Below, piece by piece: positions 1 through 12,451 of a stretch of 64,000 nucleotides of DNA. The notes below the pieces were generated by a model. That model was not told where the DNA came from, ran no database searches, and was given only the letters and a program-made list of their open reading frames with translations. Positions within the stretch are counted from its first letter, which is position 1. Each line of letters opens with the position of its first letter. The DNA comes from Bicyclus anynana (taxonomy: Eukaryota > Arthropoda > Insecta > Lepidoptera > Nymphalidae), in contig NC_069104.1 in NCBI RefSeq assembly GCF_947172395.1, positions 4,057,355 through 4,121,354 of the forward strand. The letters run 5' to 3'. Made by a program: the position numbers and the translations under genes.

Positions 1-330
1 AAGTGAGTGTACCAATTACACATTCTTAGACAATCTCCTGGAATCCTCGTCTATAAACCGAATGTATCATATTTTAGTGATGAATTGAGATTATTATAAG
101 ACCAATGACGTATAGACGGCGAATGACGAATCGCAAGCCGTCAACGTGACGTCACACGTCAAGCCGTAACTCTCCGTCCGTCACGAGACAAGAATTCATA
201 CGCCGTCGAATATTGTTCTCGCACTAGGTCATCTATTTTTGGTGAATTTCGTCGTTATGCGATATATTTGTAACTAATATGAGACTAATCATAGTATATT
301 CAGACACGTGCAAGAATGTGAATTATAAAG

Positions 331-690
331 AACTGGCGGACGCCCGCGACTTCGTCTGCGTGGAATTCAGTTTTTCACAAATCCCGCGGGAACCATAATT
401 TTTCCGGGATAAAAGTATCCATAACCATTCGAAATTTCAGCTAAATCGCTTCAGTAGTAGCGGCGTTAAAGAGTAACAAACATCCATACAAACTTTCGCG
501 TTTATAATATTAGTAGGACTATAGCCAACGCCCCGCGGTTTCACCCGTATAGTACCCATTCCTGTGGGGATTCGGGAATAAAAGTTAGCCTATGTTACCC
601 GCTAATAAAGCAGCTTTCTTTTAGAGAAAGAATTTTTCAAAACGATCCAATAGTTTCATAGACAGTGCAAACAATTAAATCTTTCCTCGT
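331..690 (+). repeat. Two adjacent lepidopteran interspersed repeats
   Basis: The first part (331-515) starts with GGCGGACGCCCGCGACTTCG and ends near TTATAATATTAGTAGGAC. The second (516-690) starts with CCAACGCCCCGCGGTTTCAC and has the internal GAAAGAATTTTTCAAAACGA segment. Related copies occur elsewhere in the window (6066-6300, 13934-14153, 23787-23986, 61322-61516). The layout resembles short non-autonomous lepidopteran repeats, possibly Lep1-like Helitrons, but I cannot classify them without a library search. The flanking stretch 1-330 shows nothing I recognise. Confidence 0.6.
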
Positions 691-956
691 TTAATATCAA
701 TATCTAAGATATGTTAAAACTTAAGACACGACAATGTTGCTAATTCCGTTTTGCATTCTCTGGATAGGTACTAAAATAAACGGAAAGTTAAACTAAGAAT
801 GAAAATTTAAGGAGATTATCTTTTATAGACATTAAAGAATAATTTGTGTTTTAATCAAAATTATTTTGAAAGTTTTGACTTCTAAAAGTATTTTAAACGT
901 TAAAAGTTACACATGAAATTGGCTAAAAAATAAAGTAGAGTGCCAAAAAATAATAT

Positions 957-1080
957 ATTTTTTAAATATCTACTAGTTCGTGCGCTATCGCATGGTGCGG
1001 GTGACAGTTGATAATAATAGTGCGTATTACGAACGTCATAAGGCAACTGTCACCCGCACCATGTTTCAGCGCACATAGTA
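957..1080. repeat. Foldback element with 19-bp inverted arms
   Basis: The arms 991-1009 (CATGGTGCGGGTGACAGTT) and 1045-1063 are perfect reverse complements. Outer bases (GTGCGC and GCGCAC) also pair. Related GTGACAGT...ACTGTCACCCGCACC ends occur at 27290-27405, 33010-33470 and 40715-40830, so this is a dispersed MITE-like family. Confidence 0.65.
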
Positions 1081-1308
1081 TAACTCAATTAGCAGCAACG
1101 TCAACGAGTCAAAAATGAACGTAAATCGGATATCGGATAATCCGTCGATAAATAAACCTAATTAACGATAAAGACTTGTGACCTAACGATAAGCCTAGAT
1201 AACTACGATTAGGGATTGTAGCGAAAACTGAGATTTTCTGGATTGATCTCCAACCCTTTTATTCGCTTTTTTAATCTGAATTATTTGATGTAGCCATTAT
1301 GAGAACAT

Positions 1309-1492
1309 TAGGCCTAGCTTGCAACCAACGACATATCAGGTGTAGAGGTGTAGAGAACGAAAGAGTCGGGACTGAAAATTTAAAAGATATAATAAGAGAA
1401 AGATTAAATTATATTTCCGGTTACGCCGCTATTGGTTGATATTTGTCTATTTCTCTTCACAAGATACGTCGTTGGCCTCATGTTAAGCATAC
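1309..1492. repeat. Foldback MITE, TTAGGCCTA family, copy 1
   Basis: The left end reads TTAGGCCTAGCTTG and runs into ACGACATATC. The right end holds ATTGGTTGATATTTGTCTAT and an inverted GTCGTTGGCCTCATG. Three more copies of the family are at 20338-20514, 40940-41114 and 60045-60246. 1500-2150 holds AT-rich sequence with no feature I can support. Confidence 0.6.
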
Positions 1493-2159
1493 CTCGTCAC
1501 AGGATTTGGGCAAGCGTAGCTCTGTCAGACTAGGTGGAGGAAATAAACCGTCTCTATAAGAACATTTCCTATAAGATTCAGACCCTAAAATGCGACCAAT
1601 AGACTCTCACCAAATCTCCCACCGTTGCGTTATTATTATATTTTTTTATATTTATTTATTATTCAACAGGAAAAACACATTTCAATTAAGCCTAACCATA
1701 GTGCAACACAAACCACAGTTGGTTTTACTGTGCATTGGTTATTATTACATCTATACTAACATTATAATTTGTACTTAGTCCTAATGCAGTCCTAATGTTT
1801 TATGATATCTACCTGGAAGTCTAAATATAACTTTTCAACTACTAAACAGATTTTCACACATTTTTTTATAAATAAATGTGATTTTCGTAAACACGTACGA
1901 GTATGTATAATTACATACAGATTTGTGTTAAAAATGACATAATTTTGTGTCGAAATTTTTTATATAATAACTGAAACTAACACAAAAATATGAACCGTGT
2001 AAACAAATTAGGTGTTAATTTTATTAAATTAAACCATCGTTTTCATCGTTTCTCTTGTTTACAATAAATTAAACCTACATGTTCGGCGCTAATCAATAGT
2101 ACAAATATTACACTATTTCAGTCAACCAACAAACACATAAAACCAAAAATAAAACTCAC

Positions 2160-2201
2160 CAAGTGACATAACTTCAATATAAACTTCTTCAGCGTTTTCA
2201 T
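2160..2201 (-). CDS. Candidate first coding exon of an unseen minus-strand gene
   Basis: On the minus strand an ATG in a good context (ATCGCCATGA) opens 14 codons, MKTLKKFILKLCHL, followed directly by a consensus donor (G|GTGAGT at 2159). If real, it is the first exon of a gene running left out of the window, and its N-terminus could be a short signal or anchor. An upstream ATG near 2296 would give a 20-codon upstream ORF. No downstream exon is visible in 1-2159, so this rests only on the start context and donor. The 250-bp array begins about 130 bp upstream of it. Confidence 0.2.
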
Positions 2202-2335
2202 GGCGATACATTAGTTATGCGTTAATTTAGCAATACGCGTATATTACACCACTATTTTTAGACACAGAAACCGTAAACAAAATCCTCATGGCCGCCACTT
2301 GTACAATCTTAACACGCGAGGTGGTATAATAATAA

Positions 2336-4925
2336 AAAAATAAATAAAGAGAACACCTGTTGTCGTTGGCACTTTAATTTTGTAAAACCTACGAACCGGC
2401 AGATCCGAGATACGACTGTGTAAAAACTGTAAATAATTTACTCCGCGCGCGTTTGTCGTAGGCTCGCCACACGCGGCGTGATCTAATTAATGTTTACAAT
2501 TTTTTTATTGGTATTACATACTTAGATATATTTTCCTTCATAACTGTTATATAATTATTTCGTACCGCTACAAACAAAGTGGAATACACAAAAATAAAGA
2601 GAACACCTATTGTCGTTGGCACTTTAATTTTGTAAAACCTACGAACCGGCAGATCCGAGATACGACTGTGTAAAAACTGTAAATAATTTACTCCGCGCGC
2701 GTTTCTCGTAGGCTCGCTACACGCGGCGTGATCTAATTAATGTTTACAATTTTTTTATTGGTATTACATACTTAGATATATTTTCCTTCATAACTGTTAT
2801 ATAATTATTTCGTACCGCTACAAACAAAGTGGAATACACAAAAATAAAGAGAACACCTATTGTCGTTGGCACTTTAATTTTGTAAAACCTACGAACCGGC
2901 AGATCCGAGATACGACTGTGTAAAAACTGTAAATAATTTACTCCGCGCGCGTTTGTCGTAGGCTCGCTACACGCGGCGTGATCTAATTAATGTTTACAAT
3001 TTTTTTATTGGTATTACATACTTAGATATATTTTCCTTCATAACTGTTATATAATTATTTCGTACCGCTACAAACAAAGTGGAATACACAAAAATAAAGA
3101 GAACACCTATTGTCGTTGGCACTTTAATTTTGTAAAACCTACGAACCGGCAGATCCGAGATACGACTGTGTAAAAACTGTAAATAATTTACTCCGCGCGC
3201 GTTTCTCGTAGGCTCGCCACACGCGGCGTGATCTAATTAATGTTTACAATTTTTTTATTGGTATTACATACTTAGATGTATTTTCCTTCATAACTGTTAT
3301 ATAATTATTTCGTACCGCTACACACGGCGTGGAATAATAAAATAATGAGAGTACCTATTGTCGTTGGCACTTTAATTTTGTAAAACCTACGAACCGGCAG
3401 ATCCGAGATACGACTGTGTAAAAACTGTAAATAATTTACTCCGCGCGCGTTTGCCGTAGGCTCGCCACACGCGGCGTGATCTAATTAATATTTACAATTT
3501 ATTTATTGTTTACATAATTGTATTTTATTTTATAACTGTTATACACATATTTATTTCGTACAGCTACACACGAAGTGGAATAATAATAAAAAAATAAAGA
3601 GAACACCTGTTGTCGTTCGCACTTTAATTTTGTTAAAGTTTACCTACGAACCGGCAGATCCGAGATACGACTGTGTAAAAACTGTAAATAATTTACTCCG
3701 CGCGCGTTTGTCGTAGGGTCGCCACACGCGGCGTGATCTAATTAATGTTTACAATTTTTTTTCCTGATTGTATTTTATTTTATATTTGTTATTTAATTCA
3801 TTGCATACAGCTACACACAAAGTGGAATACACAAAAATAAAGAGAACACCTGTTGTCGTTGGCACTTTAATTTTGTAAAACCTACGAACCGGCAGATCCG
3901 AGATACGACTGTGTAAAAACTGTAAATAATTTACTCCGCGCGCGTTTGTCGTAGGCTCGCCACACGCGGCGTGATCTAATTAATGTTTACAATTTTTTTA
4001 TTGGTATTACATACTTAGATGTATTTCCCTTCATAACTGTTATATAATTATTTCGTACCGCTACACACGACGTGGAATACACAAAAATAAAGAGAACACC
4101 TATTGTCGTTGGCACTTTAATTTTGTAAAACCTACGAACCGGCAGATCCGAGATACGACTGTAAAAACTGTAAATAATTTACTCCGCGCGCGTTTGTCGT
4201 AGGCTTGCCACACGCGGCGTGATCTAATTAATGTTTACAATTTATTTATTGTTTACATAATTGTATTTTATTTTATAACTGTTATACACATATTTATTTC
4301 GTACAGCTACACACGAAGTGGAATAATAATAAAAAAATAAAGAGAACACCTGTTGTCGTTGGCTCTTTAATTTTGTAAAACCTACGAACCAGCAGATCCG
4401 AGATACGACTGTGTAAAAACTGTAAATAATTTACTCCACGCGCGTTTGTCGTAGGCTCGCCACACGCGGCGTGATCTAATTAATGTTACAATTTTTTTAT
4501 TGGTATTACATACTTAGATGTATTTCCCTTCATAACTGTTATATAATTATTTCGTACCGCTACACACAAAGTGGAATACACAAAAATAATTAGAATACCT
4601 ATTGTCGCTGACACTTTTTTAATTTTGTAAAACCGGCAGATCCGAGATACGGCTGTGTAAAAACTGTAAATAATTTACTCCGCGTGCGTACGAAGGCTCG
4701 CTACACGCGGCGCGATCTAATTAATGTTTACAATTTATTTATTGTTTACACAATTGAATTTTATTTTATATTTTTTATTAAATTTATTTTCTACCGCTAC
4801 ACACAAAGTGGAATAGACAAATATAATGAGAATACCTATTGTCGTTGGCACTTTAATTTTGTAAGTTTACGCACGAACCGGCAGATCCGAGGTACGACTG
4901 TAAAAACTGTAAATATAATTTACAA
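2336..4925. repeat. 250-bp tandem array, about 10 copies
   Basis: Units start near 2340, 2591, 2841, 3091, 3341, 3590, 3833, 4083, 4334, 4583 and 4822 (partial), so the period is almost exactly 250 bp in the middle of the array. Each unit has a conserved part of about 140 bp containing CCGGCAGATCCGAGATACGA, a CpG-rich block CCGCGCGCG, and the palindrome CACGCGGCGTG. A more variable AT-rich part follows. Copies two to four are nearly identical, while the right-hand copies are shorter and diverged. No unit has an open frame. Confidence 0.93.
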
Positions 4926-5905
4926 GAAAATATGATAAACTTCCCGTTTGTAACACTAAAGTGTATTAATGGAAAGAAAAAGATTTTTACTGAAAGTAAG
5001 TAATTTTATTAAAAAGTATTTTTTAGTAATAATGTGTGAATACAAATCATATTTGTATTCATACCTTATACCTACTTGGTTTTAAGGATCTTCAGATATT
5101 ATACATAATTTACTTTTACGTAAATCATTTAAACAATTTATTATCTGCACGTTTATATTATTGCTTTTGTATAATATCTTTCATAAACATTTTATATAAA
5201 TATTAATGGTGTGTAAATAATGTAAATAAGCCCGCGAACATACATAGTTGAATACGCGGCGTGATTCAAACCTATTAGTTATTTATAAGTTATAATTTAT
5301 TTATAACTTGTTACTATAAATAATAAAAAATATATATACTCGCGATTATCGTAGGCTCTCTACACACGAGCTATTTTTTATAAAACTTACTTCTTCTTCT
5401 TCTTATTATTATTAATTATTCTGTAAATAATATTTAAAACCATTCTGAAAAAAATATTTTCCAAAGAACACTAAGAAAAAGACCGGGAAAGTGGATAAGC
5501 TAGTGTGACCGTAGTAGATACAATGTATATTATACTTTGCGAAAATTTGTTAAAAAAAATATACGACAAATGATTCGTAGCTCGACATAGCTTGAAATAC
5601 GAGAATACATAGACCGCCTACACGCATCTCTCATGACTTCATGAATTTTCATGAGGAAACATTGAATTATTGACAACAATAATTAAATTAATAAACAAAT
5701 GAATCCCAAACCTCTGCCCAAATCACAAACACTACTTAAACAGAATTATCTCACAATCTCAGTTTTTAATTAACATACATACATACACGGCTGAAACAGT
5801 GAACTTCCATTTTTCCAAACCGGTTCAACATATTACACTGTCCGGCTTTCTGATGCATATTGACACAACACAACACAACTCTACACTACACAACAACACT
5901 GTAGG
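4926..5905. repeat. AT-rich flank with decayed array copies
   Basis: Fragments of the 250-bp unit persist, for example TACGCGGCGTGAT near 5255 and TTATCGTAGGCTCTC near 5345. The rest is AT-rich sequence with no gene I can support. Confidence 0.5.
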
Positions 5906-5909
5906 AGGA

Positions 5910-6935
5910 AGACGTCAAACTGGTGCGAAAATTCCCGCGTTTACTCCCAACAGTACCCTGCCAAAGACTAGGCGGCATGAATCACAGCTTTCATGTAAAG
6001 GCCGGTTCACAATCTAATAGAACCGCGCATATATTTGCGGGATTTATATAACATATTTTTTTTTTATTTAGCTAACTAGCGGCCTAACTGCCCGCGATTT
6101 CGTCCGCGTGGAATTCAGTTTTTCACAAATCCCGCGAGAACTATGATTTTTTTCAGGATAAAAGTAGTCTATGTGTTATTCCAGGCTTATAATAATCTAT
6201 ATCGATTTTAAATTTGAGTTAATTCAATTCAATAGTCGCGGCGTGAAAGAGTAACAAACGTTCATACCATCAAAATCATCAGTTTTTTGTAAATCTCGGG
6301 AAACCATGGATTTTTTTTGCCAAAGACTAGTGGCAAGATTTGATTCTGCTTTGAAACTAGTAAAGGCATGTACACAAAGACTAATAGAACAGGGAATATT
6401 TGAGCAAGATCACAAGGGTTTTATGACTTAATATAGAAAAGACTTTTCGTTAAGTCAGGATTTCAAAAAGCAATCCCAAAGACACATGTCCTTTATCACA
6501 TTACTCGAAACGAAAGAGATTTCAAACTGGTGCAATATATCCTACGGTTACTCTCAATATAATCCTGTCAAAAACTAGGCGGCTAGGTATGATTCAGTTT
6601 TGGAACAAGTAAAGGTCTGTTCACAAAGACTAATAGAACCATATTTGCGCAAGGTGACAAGGGATTCAATACGTAATATACATTATTAGACTATCTATTC
6701 ATTTAGCCAGTATATAAAAAAAACCAGTTTTTTACCACTTTAGTCAAGACGAAAGAGGTTTTAATTTCGGGTGTTTAATTACAATAATACTGTGTGAAAG
6801 ACTAGGCGAAGTGAGCTTTGTGCGAGTGAGTGTTGTGCTGTGAGCTTTGAAATTACATTTAGTAATCATTTCAGTAAACGACCGTTCACAAAGGATAATA
6901 AGAATCGCGCGAATTCCGCATGGTCCCGGAAGGAA
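5910..6935. repeat. Diverged direct-repeat array
   Basis: Four degenerate copies share a string like CAAAGACTAGGCGG followed by GTTCACAAAGACTAATAGAA. They lie at about 5915-6030, 6320-6430, 6520-6680 and 6770-6930. A GCCCGCGATTTCGTCCGCGTG-type repeat (6066-6300) lies between the first and second copies. No open frame is conserved between copies. Confidence 0.6.
6066..6300 (+). repeat. Lepidopteran interspersed repeat inside the decayed array
   Basis: It contains TTTCGTCCGCGTGGAATTC and TTTTTCACAAATCCCGCG, the same core as the copy at 331-515. It seems to have inserted between two units of the surrounding direct-repeat array. Confidence 0.6.
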
Positions 6936-8850
6936 GGATCTTTAAAACTCACTTATGCTTTTTTTTATCTAGTTTACCAATTGGCCTGAAACTAAGCTAT
7001 TACACAACAAAATTCAACCTCACAAATTATCAACCCACTCAACCATTCTGTGTTCGCAAATATTATTTCACTCGCGAATTATAGATCGAATTATTAAATT
7101 TAGAAATATTTAAAACCGTAGATCGTAGCACCGCCTCAAGCCAATGCGCATCACGTTTTCAATAGTTGAAGTTTTATCAGTTTGCGGATTCGTTTCTTTA
7201 ATCTGATCACCAAACATTAGTAAGTATGAAATCCCACCGCATTGCATTAAATTTTCACGTAGCAGATTGTGTTATCACCTAATATTTGAAAACCATGCTT
7301 TATTTTTTGTATTTATTGTTTCATTATATATTTTTTTGTCATTTTAATATTAAAATTAGCAATTTATATTAATTTGATAGAAAAAATGTCATTATTTTGA
7401 TAGATTCAATAATGTTGCCAGCAAAATTAGTGTCAATGTTTTGATTTTTCTTGTAAGATTTTCCCTCGGACTAATTACGAGTATCTTCTATAGGGCCTGC
7501 CTCGCTAGAGGTTACCCCTCTGTCAGAACTATATGATCATGATCTAACGCTTATCTAACGTGTTCATACAAACAGCGTCTATAGCATCGATGTTTCATTG
7601 TGTTAAAATTACTTGTGTGTGTATTACGATTTAAAATTTACAGTAGCGTGTAGTGTAAGGACGCAGGATATATTTCGATGTGTGAGTTTACCTCACCCTT
7701 GCCTTTAAAAACTACATGCAATTTAGTTGGCGAAGTGTCAGATACCCTAAACTTCAAGTAAAGTAAGTTAATACGTAATTTTTTTACTTTAAGCCAAATA
7801 AAAAAAACACAAAAATTGCAAATAAACTATACTAAATTTATCAAAAAGTGGTCCAATCAGCCTTAAATCTAAGAAGAGAACATACCTTATCACACCATAA
7901 ATTTTTATTTATTTATATCATTAATCCTAATTTCAACGATGCACTAAATTAATTTAAGGCTAACTTAACAGCACACAATACAAAAAGGTGCACAGAAAAC
8001 TTTAAAGGAAGGCTTTTAAAAAAAAGAAGTAGTATAACTTTTGTGCTTTGGGGGAAAAGCGTATTGCATTGCAAAACATCGCAAGGAGCATGCGATACGC
8101 CAACGTCTCTTGGTATCATGTACATATAAGTACAGTTCGCGCGGCGAGAGTTTGGCTTTGACCGTTATTGCGCAGAAATCAGAAATTGGGTATCAACGGG
8201 CATTAGCGGGGTGCGGGGCGGGTGCGCGGTGCTCTGATTGGCGCTCCAGTCGTTACCTGCCTCTCGCACCGAAACGACGTACCGCGCACTCCTGTTGTAC
8301 AATCACGTTCACAAATGAATTGCTATTTTCGTTAATTGTTGTCGATTGTTATTATTTGTTGAGTTTGTTTGTTTAAGTTTTTTTGTTAAATATTAATATT
8401 ACCCCCTTTTGGTGTTGCAGATTATCCAGGGACACACTGTATTTAATAATTATTTTAAGTTTTCTTTTGTTCTTATGTACCAATTTTACATGTATCTTGG
8501 AATAAATAATTTTATTAAAAACAATTATTTAGAATTTTCATTGCTGTCTCTGTATAAACATTTTAAATATGTAAAATAACTATCAATAGTTTTAATAAAT
8601 GAAGAAGTTTATCTACTTCGTATTATTTTCTAGCATTATTATCACTATACATGAATTTTGACCCACTCAAATATCCAACCTGGTACATAAAAAAGGAAAA
8701 GTATTGTGTGCGTGACAGTACCCATGCGCAGTAATCCCCTCCATCCGAAGGTCAAAGCCAAACTCTCGCCGCGCGAACTGTATCTATCGGAATTAAAGGA
8801 CTCCAGCGATTTTTCATACATTTCTGGCCGTAGATTTAATGAATGAACCA
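6936..8850. other. Gene-free stretch with repeat fragments
   Basis: There is no coding region I can support. 7490-7610 resembles the ends of the composite repeat at 11740-12195 (CTCTGTCA and ATCGATGTTTCATTGT). The string CAGTTCGCGCGGCGAGAGTT with flanks occurs near 8134 on the plus strand and again inverted near 8760-8785, so two inverted repeat fragments flank 8165-8750. Confidence 0.5.
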
Positions 8851-8853
8851 TTA

Positions 8854-9172
8854 CTATGTTTCATCATCATCATTATCAGCCAATGGATGTACACTGCTGG
8901 ACATAGGCCTCTTGCATGGATCTCCAAGAACGACAGTCTCGACCCAGCAACCAGCGGCTCCCTTCAACCTGCTTGATATCCTCGGTCCACCTAGTGGGGC
9001 GTCGCCATTCCAGCACCTTGGGACCCCAACGTCCATCGGCTCTTCGAACTATGTGGCTTGCCCTTTGCCACTTCAGCTTCGCGACTCGCTGAGCTATGAC
9101 AGTGGCTTTATTCGCCTTCGGATCTCCTCATTTCTGATTCGATCACGCAGAAAAACTCGCTCCATCGAACGA
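8854..9172 (-). mobile_element. RTE-type LINE 3' remnant
   Basis: Read on the minus strand, this encodes the characteristic tail of an RTE-like reverse-transcriptase ORF: RDRIRNEEIRRRIK, then RVAKLKWQRASHIVRRADGR, WGPKVLEWR, RWTEDIKQVEGSRW, and near the end YVQQCTSIG before a stop. It is followed by a short ATGATG tail. The frame is broken (RIK is followed by a shift), and only the last part of the element is present, so it is a dead 5'-truncated copy. Other tails of the same kind are at 32405-32540 (plus) and 11683-11760 (minus). Confidence 0.85.
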
Positions 9173-9174
9173 TG

Positions 9175-10503
9175 AGTGACTTTGAACCTTCTAATAAGGT
9201 TCGTAGTTAGCAACCAAGTTAGTATGTTTATTAAATAATAATATCAGTTTTAGACTAGTTTCATTTCAGTTTGATTGACAGTTGCATGAGTTATATTATT
9301 CAGTACTTTTGGTAATTTTGATTTATTATAAAACTAACGATTTTTCGTCGTTTATTTTTATTCTGTAAAATGCTGGACCCGAAATGGTCGGTCACATTTG
9401 TGGATATATCTAAACAGTAACGAAGGCGTCAGGGGAGATTCCATTCCATACAAAACCAAGGTCCAAATCAGAGCCTTTGAGAATATAACAGAAAACACCC
9501 TTAGGAAAAGTTCTTTCTAAGGGTCTCATCCCCCTTAAATTCTTCAAACCCTAGTATTCGACTCAGGCAGCGCCTTCTCAATTCTCCCTTAAACGCAGCT
9601 GTGGAAGACTATAGCAATTTAAAAAAACGAAAAAAAAAAAACAAAATTCGCTGCTGCGCTTTCGTTGCAAATAGCTTTCTACTGTAGTTTTTAAAACCAA
9701 CAATTCAAATACGATGGACAAACACTGGACCTATCAAACTATGCAGGTTATCGCGCAGATACATTTCACTGTGCGAACTAGGCTTTAGGCTTTTAATTTG
9801 GATTAAATATACCCTGCTATCCAATATGTACTTCATTGCACTTTAATTTGGGGTGATGCCTCAAATAATGTTTACTTGATACTTGACACTAAATACAGCT
9901 GCGGAGAAAGAAGCAATTGGATACGCCGAGTTTATTGTTAATCTTACTTTGGGCAGTGATATAGTAGTAAATAATCGTCGAACGCAGATTGATATCGCGC
10001 GGATACAATTCATTGTGCAAACTAGGCTTTAGGCTTTAAACTTCGATTAAATACACCCATGCGTGCTATCCAAACTGAAGTTCATTGCACTTTAATTTGC
10101 GGTGGTGCCTCAAGTTGTCTACTCGGCACCAATTACCCTTCCTTTTACTTTTGTATAGTAGCCCTAATTTGTATACCTCCGGATAAGAGTTCATGTGATT
10201 TTGAATCTTATTTCGTTGTTAATAGAGGGTAGTTTCACATGATTACACATACAGATATGATAGTGGTGCGGTATCGGGATGTGCCAGGTGTTCAGCGAGC
10301 CGCGAAATCGGTTTAAAACACTAGTTATGACACTAAGCAACAATACAGACGGCATTTTACTTTGCGTGCAAATTTAATTCATAATGGATGGTTGGATGGA
10401 ACTTTGTTTTAAAACTTTTAGTTTTGTCTGCAACAAACTTATAAGTCGATGACTCAAGATAGAATTCTGAACTTGTTTTAAAAATAGAATTTTGTATATT
10501 ACG
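9175..10503. repeat. Gene-free stretch with a diverged tandem duplication
   Basis: Segments 9748-9870 and 9990-10112 are similar (TATCGCGC, AACTAGGCTTTAGGCTTT, TTCATTGCACTTTAATTTG), spaced about 242 bp apart. No gene is visible. Confidence 0.5.
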
Positions 10504-10840
10504 TATCCACTGGGCTATCACTGCAGTGATAGCCCAGTGGATATGACCTCTGCCTCCGATTCCGGAGGGTGTGGGTTCGAATCCAGTTCGGGGCATGCAC
10601 CTCCAACTTTTCAGTTGTGTGCATTTTTAAGAAATTAAAAATCACGTGTCTCAATCGGTGAAGGAAAACATCGTGAGGAAACCTGCATACCAGAGAATTA
10701 TCTTAATTCTCTGCGTGTGTGAAGTCTGCCAATCCGCATTGGGCCAGCGTGGTGGACTATTGGCCTAACCCCTCTCATTCTGAGAAGAGACTCGAGCTCA
10801 GCAGTGAGCCGAATATGGGTTGATGACGACGATATTACGT
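10504..10840 (+). repeat. tRNA-derived SINE (family A), full length, with palindromic head
   Basis: The head has a pol III A-box-like TGATAGCCCAGTGG and a B-box-like GGTTCGAATCC, then GGGGCATGCACCTCCAACTT and a conserved body ending near TGAGCCGAATATGGGTTGAT with GATGACGAC at the tail. Its first bases form a perfect 40-bp palindrome with the sequence before it. Other copies or fragments are at 12903-13175, 13565-13870(-), 23395-23665(-), 39910-40105, 46632-46915(-), 52420-52672, 57728-58185 and 58355-58490(-). Confidence 0.85.
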
Positions 10841-10865
10841 AACAAGTTTGAATTGTAATATTTGT

Positions 10866-11168
10866 TTTTTTTATTACAAGTTAGCCCGTGACTACAATCT
10901 CACCTGATGATAAGTGATGATGCAATCTAAAACGGAAGCGGGTTAACTTGTTAGGAGTAGAACGAAAATTCACACCTCTTTCAGTTTCCACACGACATCG
11001 TACTGGAACGCTAAATCGCTTGGCGGTACGGTAGGGTGGTCTAGCCCCAGCCGAAGCCTCCCACCAGCCAGACCACCTAATAAAACTCAATCGGCCCAGC
11101 CGGGGATCGAACCCAGGAACCCGTCTTGTAAATCTTCCGCGAATATCACTGCAACTCGGAGGCCGACA
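10866..11168 (-). repeat. tRNA-derived SINE (family B)
   Basis: Inverted copy of the family best preserved at 33088-33425. It contains the B-box region (GGGATCGAACCC as read on the plus strand) and the body words CGCTAAATCGCTTGGCGGTAC and TGACTACAATCTCACCTGAT. Stop codons and small indels are present. 11192-11400 holds another short repeat fragment. Confidence 0.8.
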
Positions 11169-11682
11169 AATTTTTAGACAATAATCATTTAGCCTATACT
11201 AATATTATAAAGTGGTAAAGTTTGGTATTGTAGAGGGATAATCTCTAGATCTACAGAACCGATTTTAAAAATTCATACACTACTTGAAAGCCACGTTATT
11301 TCTGTGTGTCATGGGCTATATTTTATCCCCGTGTTCTCACGGAAACGGGAACTACGCGAATGAAACAGCGGGAGCGTTTAAACTATATAGTGTAATCATA
11401 AAAGGCATTCCTAAGATCTCTCCATAAACATTTTCTAATAGTTTGCCAATTCTTATTCGAATATGCAAACCCTTTACTTTATTAACATGAATGTATCTGA
11501 AAAAAAAACATTTAACGCCGCAAATTAAACTTTGGAGTCTCCATCAATTACAACTATCAAGATAAGGTAGACATGCTGATAAAATAACTGGGATATTAGG
11601 AACCCTTTATACTTGTTTACCATGATATTGACATAATTAATGTGTAGATTAGTGAGCTAGTAAACATTACACAAAACTAGTC

Positions 11683-12195
11683 TTCATCATCATCATCATC
11701 AGCCAATGGACGTCCATTGCCGGCTCAGACCGATTACATAAGGACCTGGCTCACTAGACGTTATCCCTCTGTCAAAGTATAAGCGTCGCCGCACACGGGC
11801 CACACGCGACAGCCACAAACGCCGCCACAAGAAGCAAGAAGGGGCCACAAAAGTAGCTGACTCACCCGGTGGTCGACACTTGCGGTCGGTGGCTGCTACT
11901 TTCTTTTCGACTCTAACAGGTTTACTGAGATAAGAAAGAGAAGGGTGCGGAGTCGCGCGAGTGGCGTGTGGCGGCGTTTAGTGGCCGTTGCGGGCCACAA
12001 GAAGCGAGCAGCGACGATTGTAGCGTGTGGCGGCCACCGACGTCAAAAGTGTGCGGCCCATTTAAAATGTATGAAACTACAGGAAATATGCCGGTAGCGG
12101 CGTTTTGTGGTTGTAACCGGCGTAAGTGTGGTAAGATCAACGATCTAACGCATTTATAAAATCTCTTTGTATAGAATCGATGTTTCATTGTTGTA
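11683..12195. repeat. Composite repeat: RTE tail plus GC-rich foldback
   Basis: 11683-11780 is a minus-strand RTE tail (TCATCATCATCATCAGCCAA, then TGGACGTCC). It is followed by a GC-rich element whose halves, around 11795-11835 and 11960-12060, are imperfect inverted repeats of GCCGCCACA/TGTGGCGGC. The end ATCGATGTTTCATTG also occurs at 7585-7600. Confidence 0.55.
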
Positions 12196-12451
12196 ATGTT
12201 ATGATATTTATTAATGTATAAGTTGGGCTAGGTCATACTGGAAGGATGGAGGGACACAGATCTATTTACAAAAGAATTATTTTTTACTCCAAAAATATTC
12301 ATTTTAGAACACATCACACACACACATTTGTTCCTCAGACATTTTTAAGTAATTTTCCTTAAAAAATATAACCAAATAGTTATAGAAAATACTCCCGCTA
12401 AATCGCTAAATCCCGTCAGGATCCCGTAAAGGATCAACCTCGTATACAGGG

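Noticed and set aside
2336..4925. CRISPR-like repeat and spacer array
   Set aside because: The units are about 250 bp tandem repeats in a eukaryotic genome, with no short repeats and unique spacers or cas genes.
8843..9175. 110-codon plus-strand open frame
   Set aside because: It is antisense to the RTE LINE tail; the real coding sense is minus and broken.
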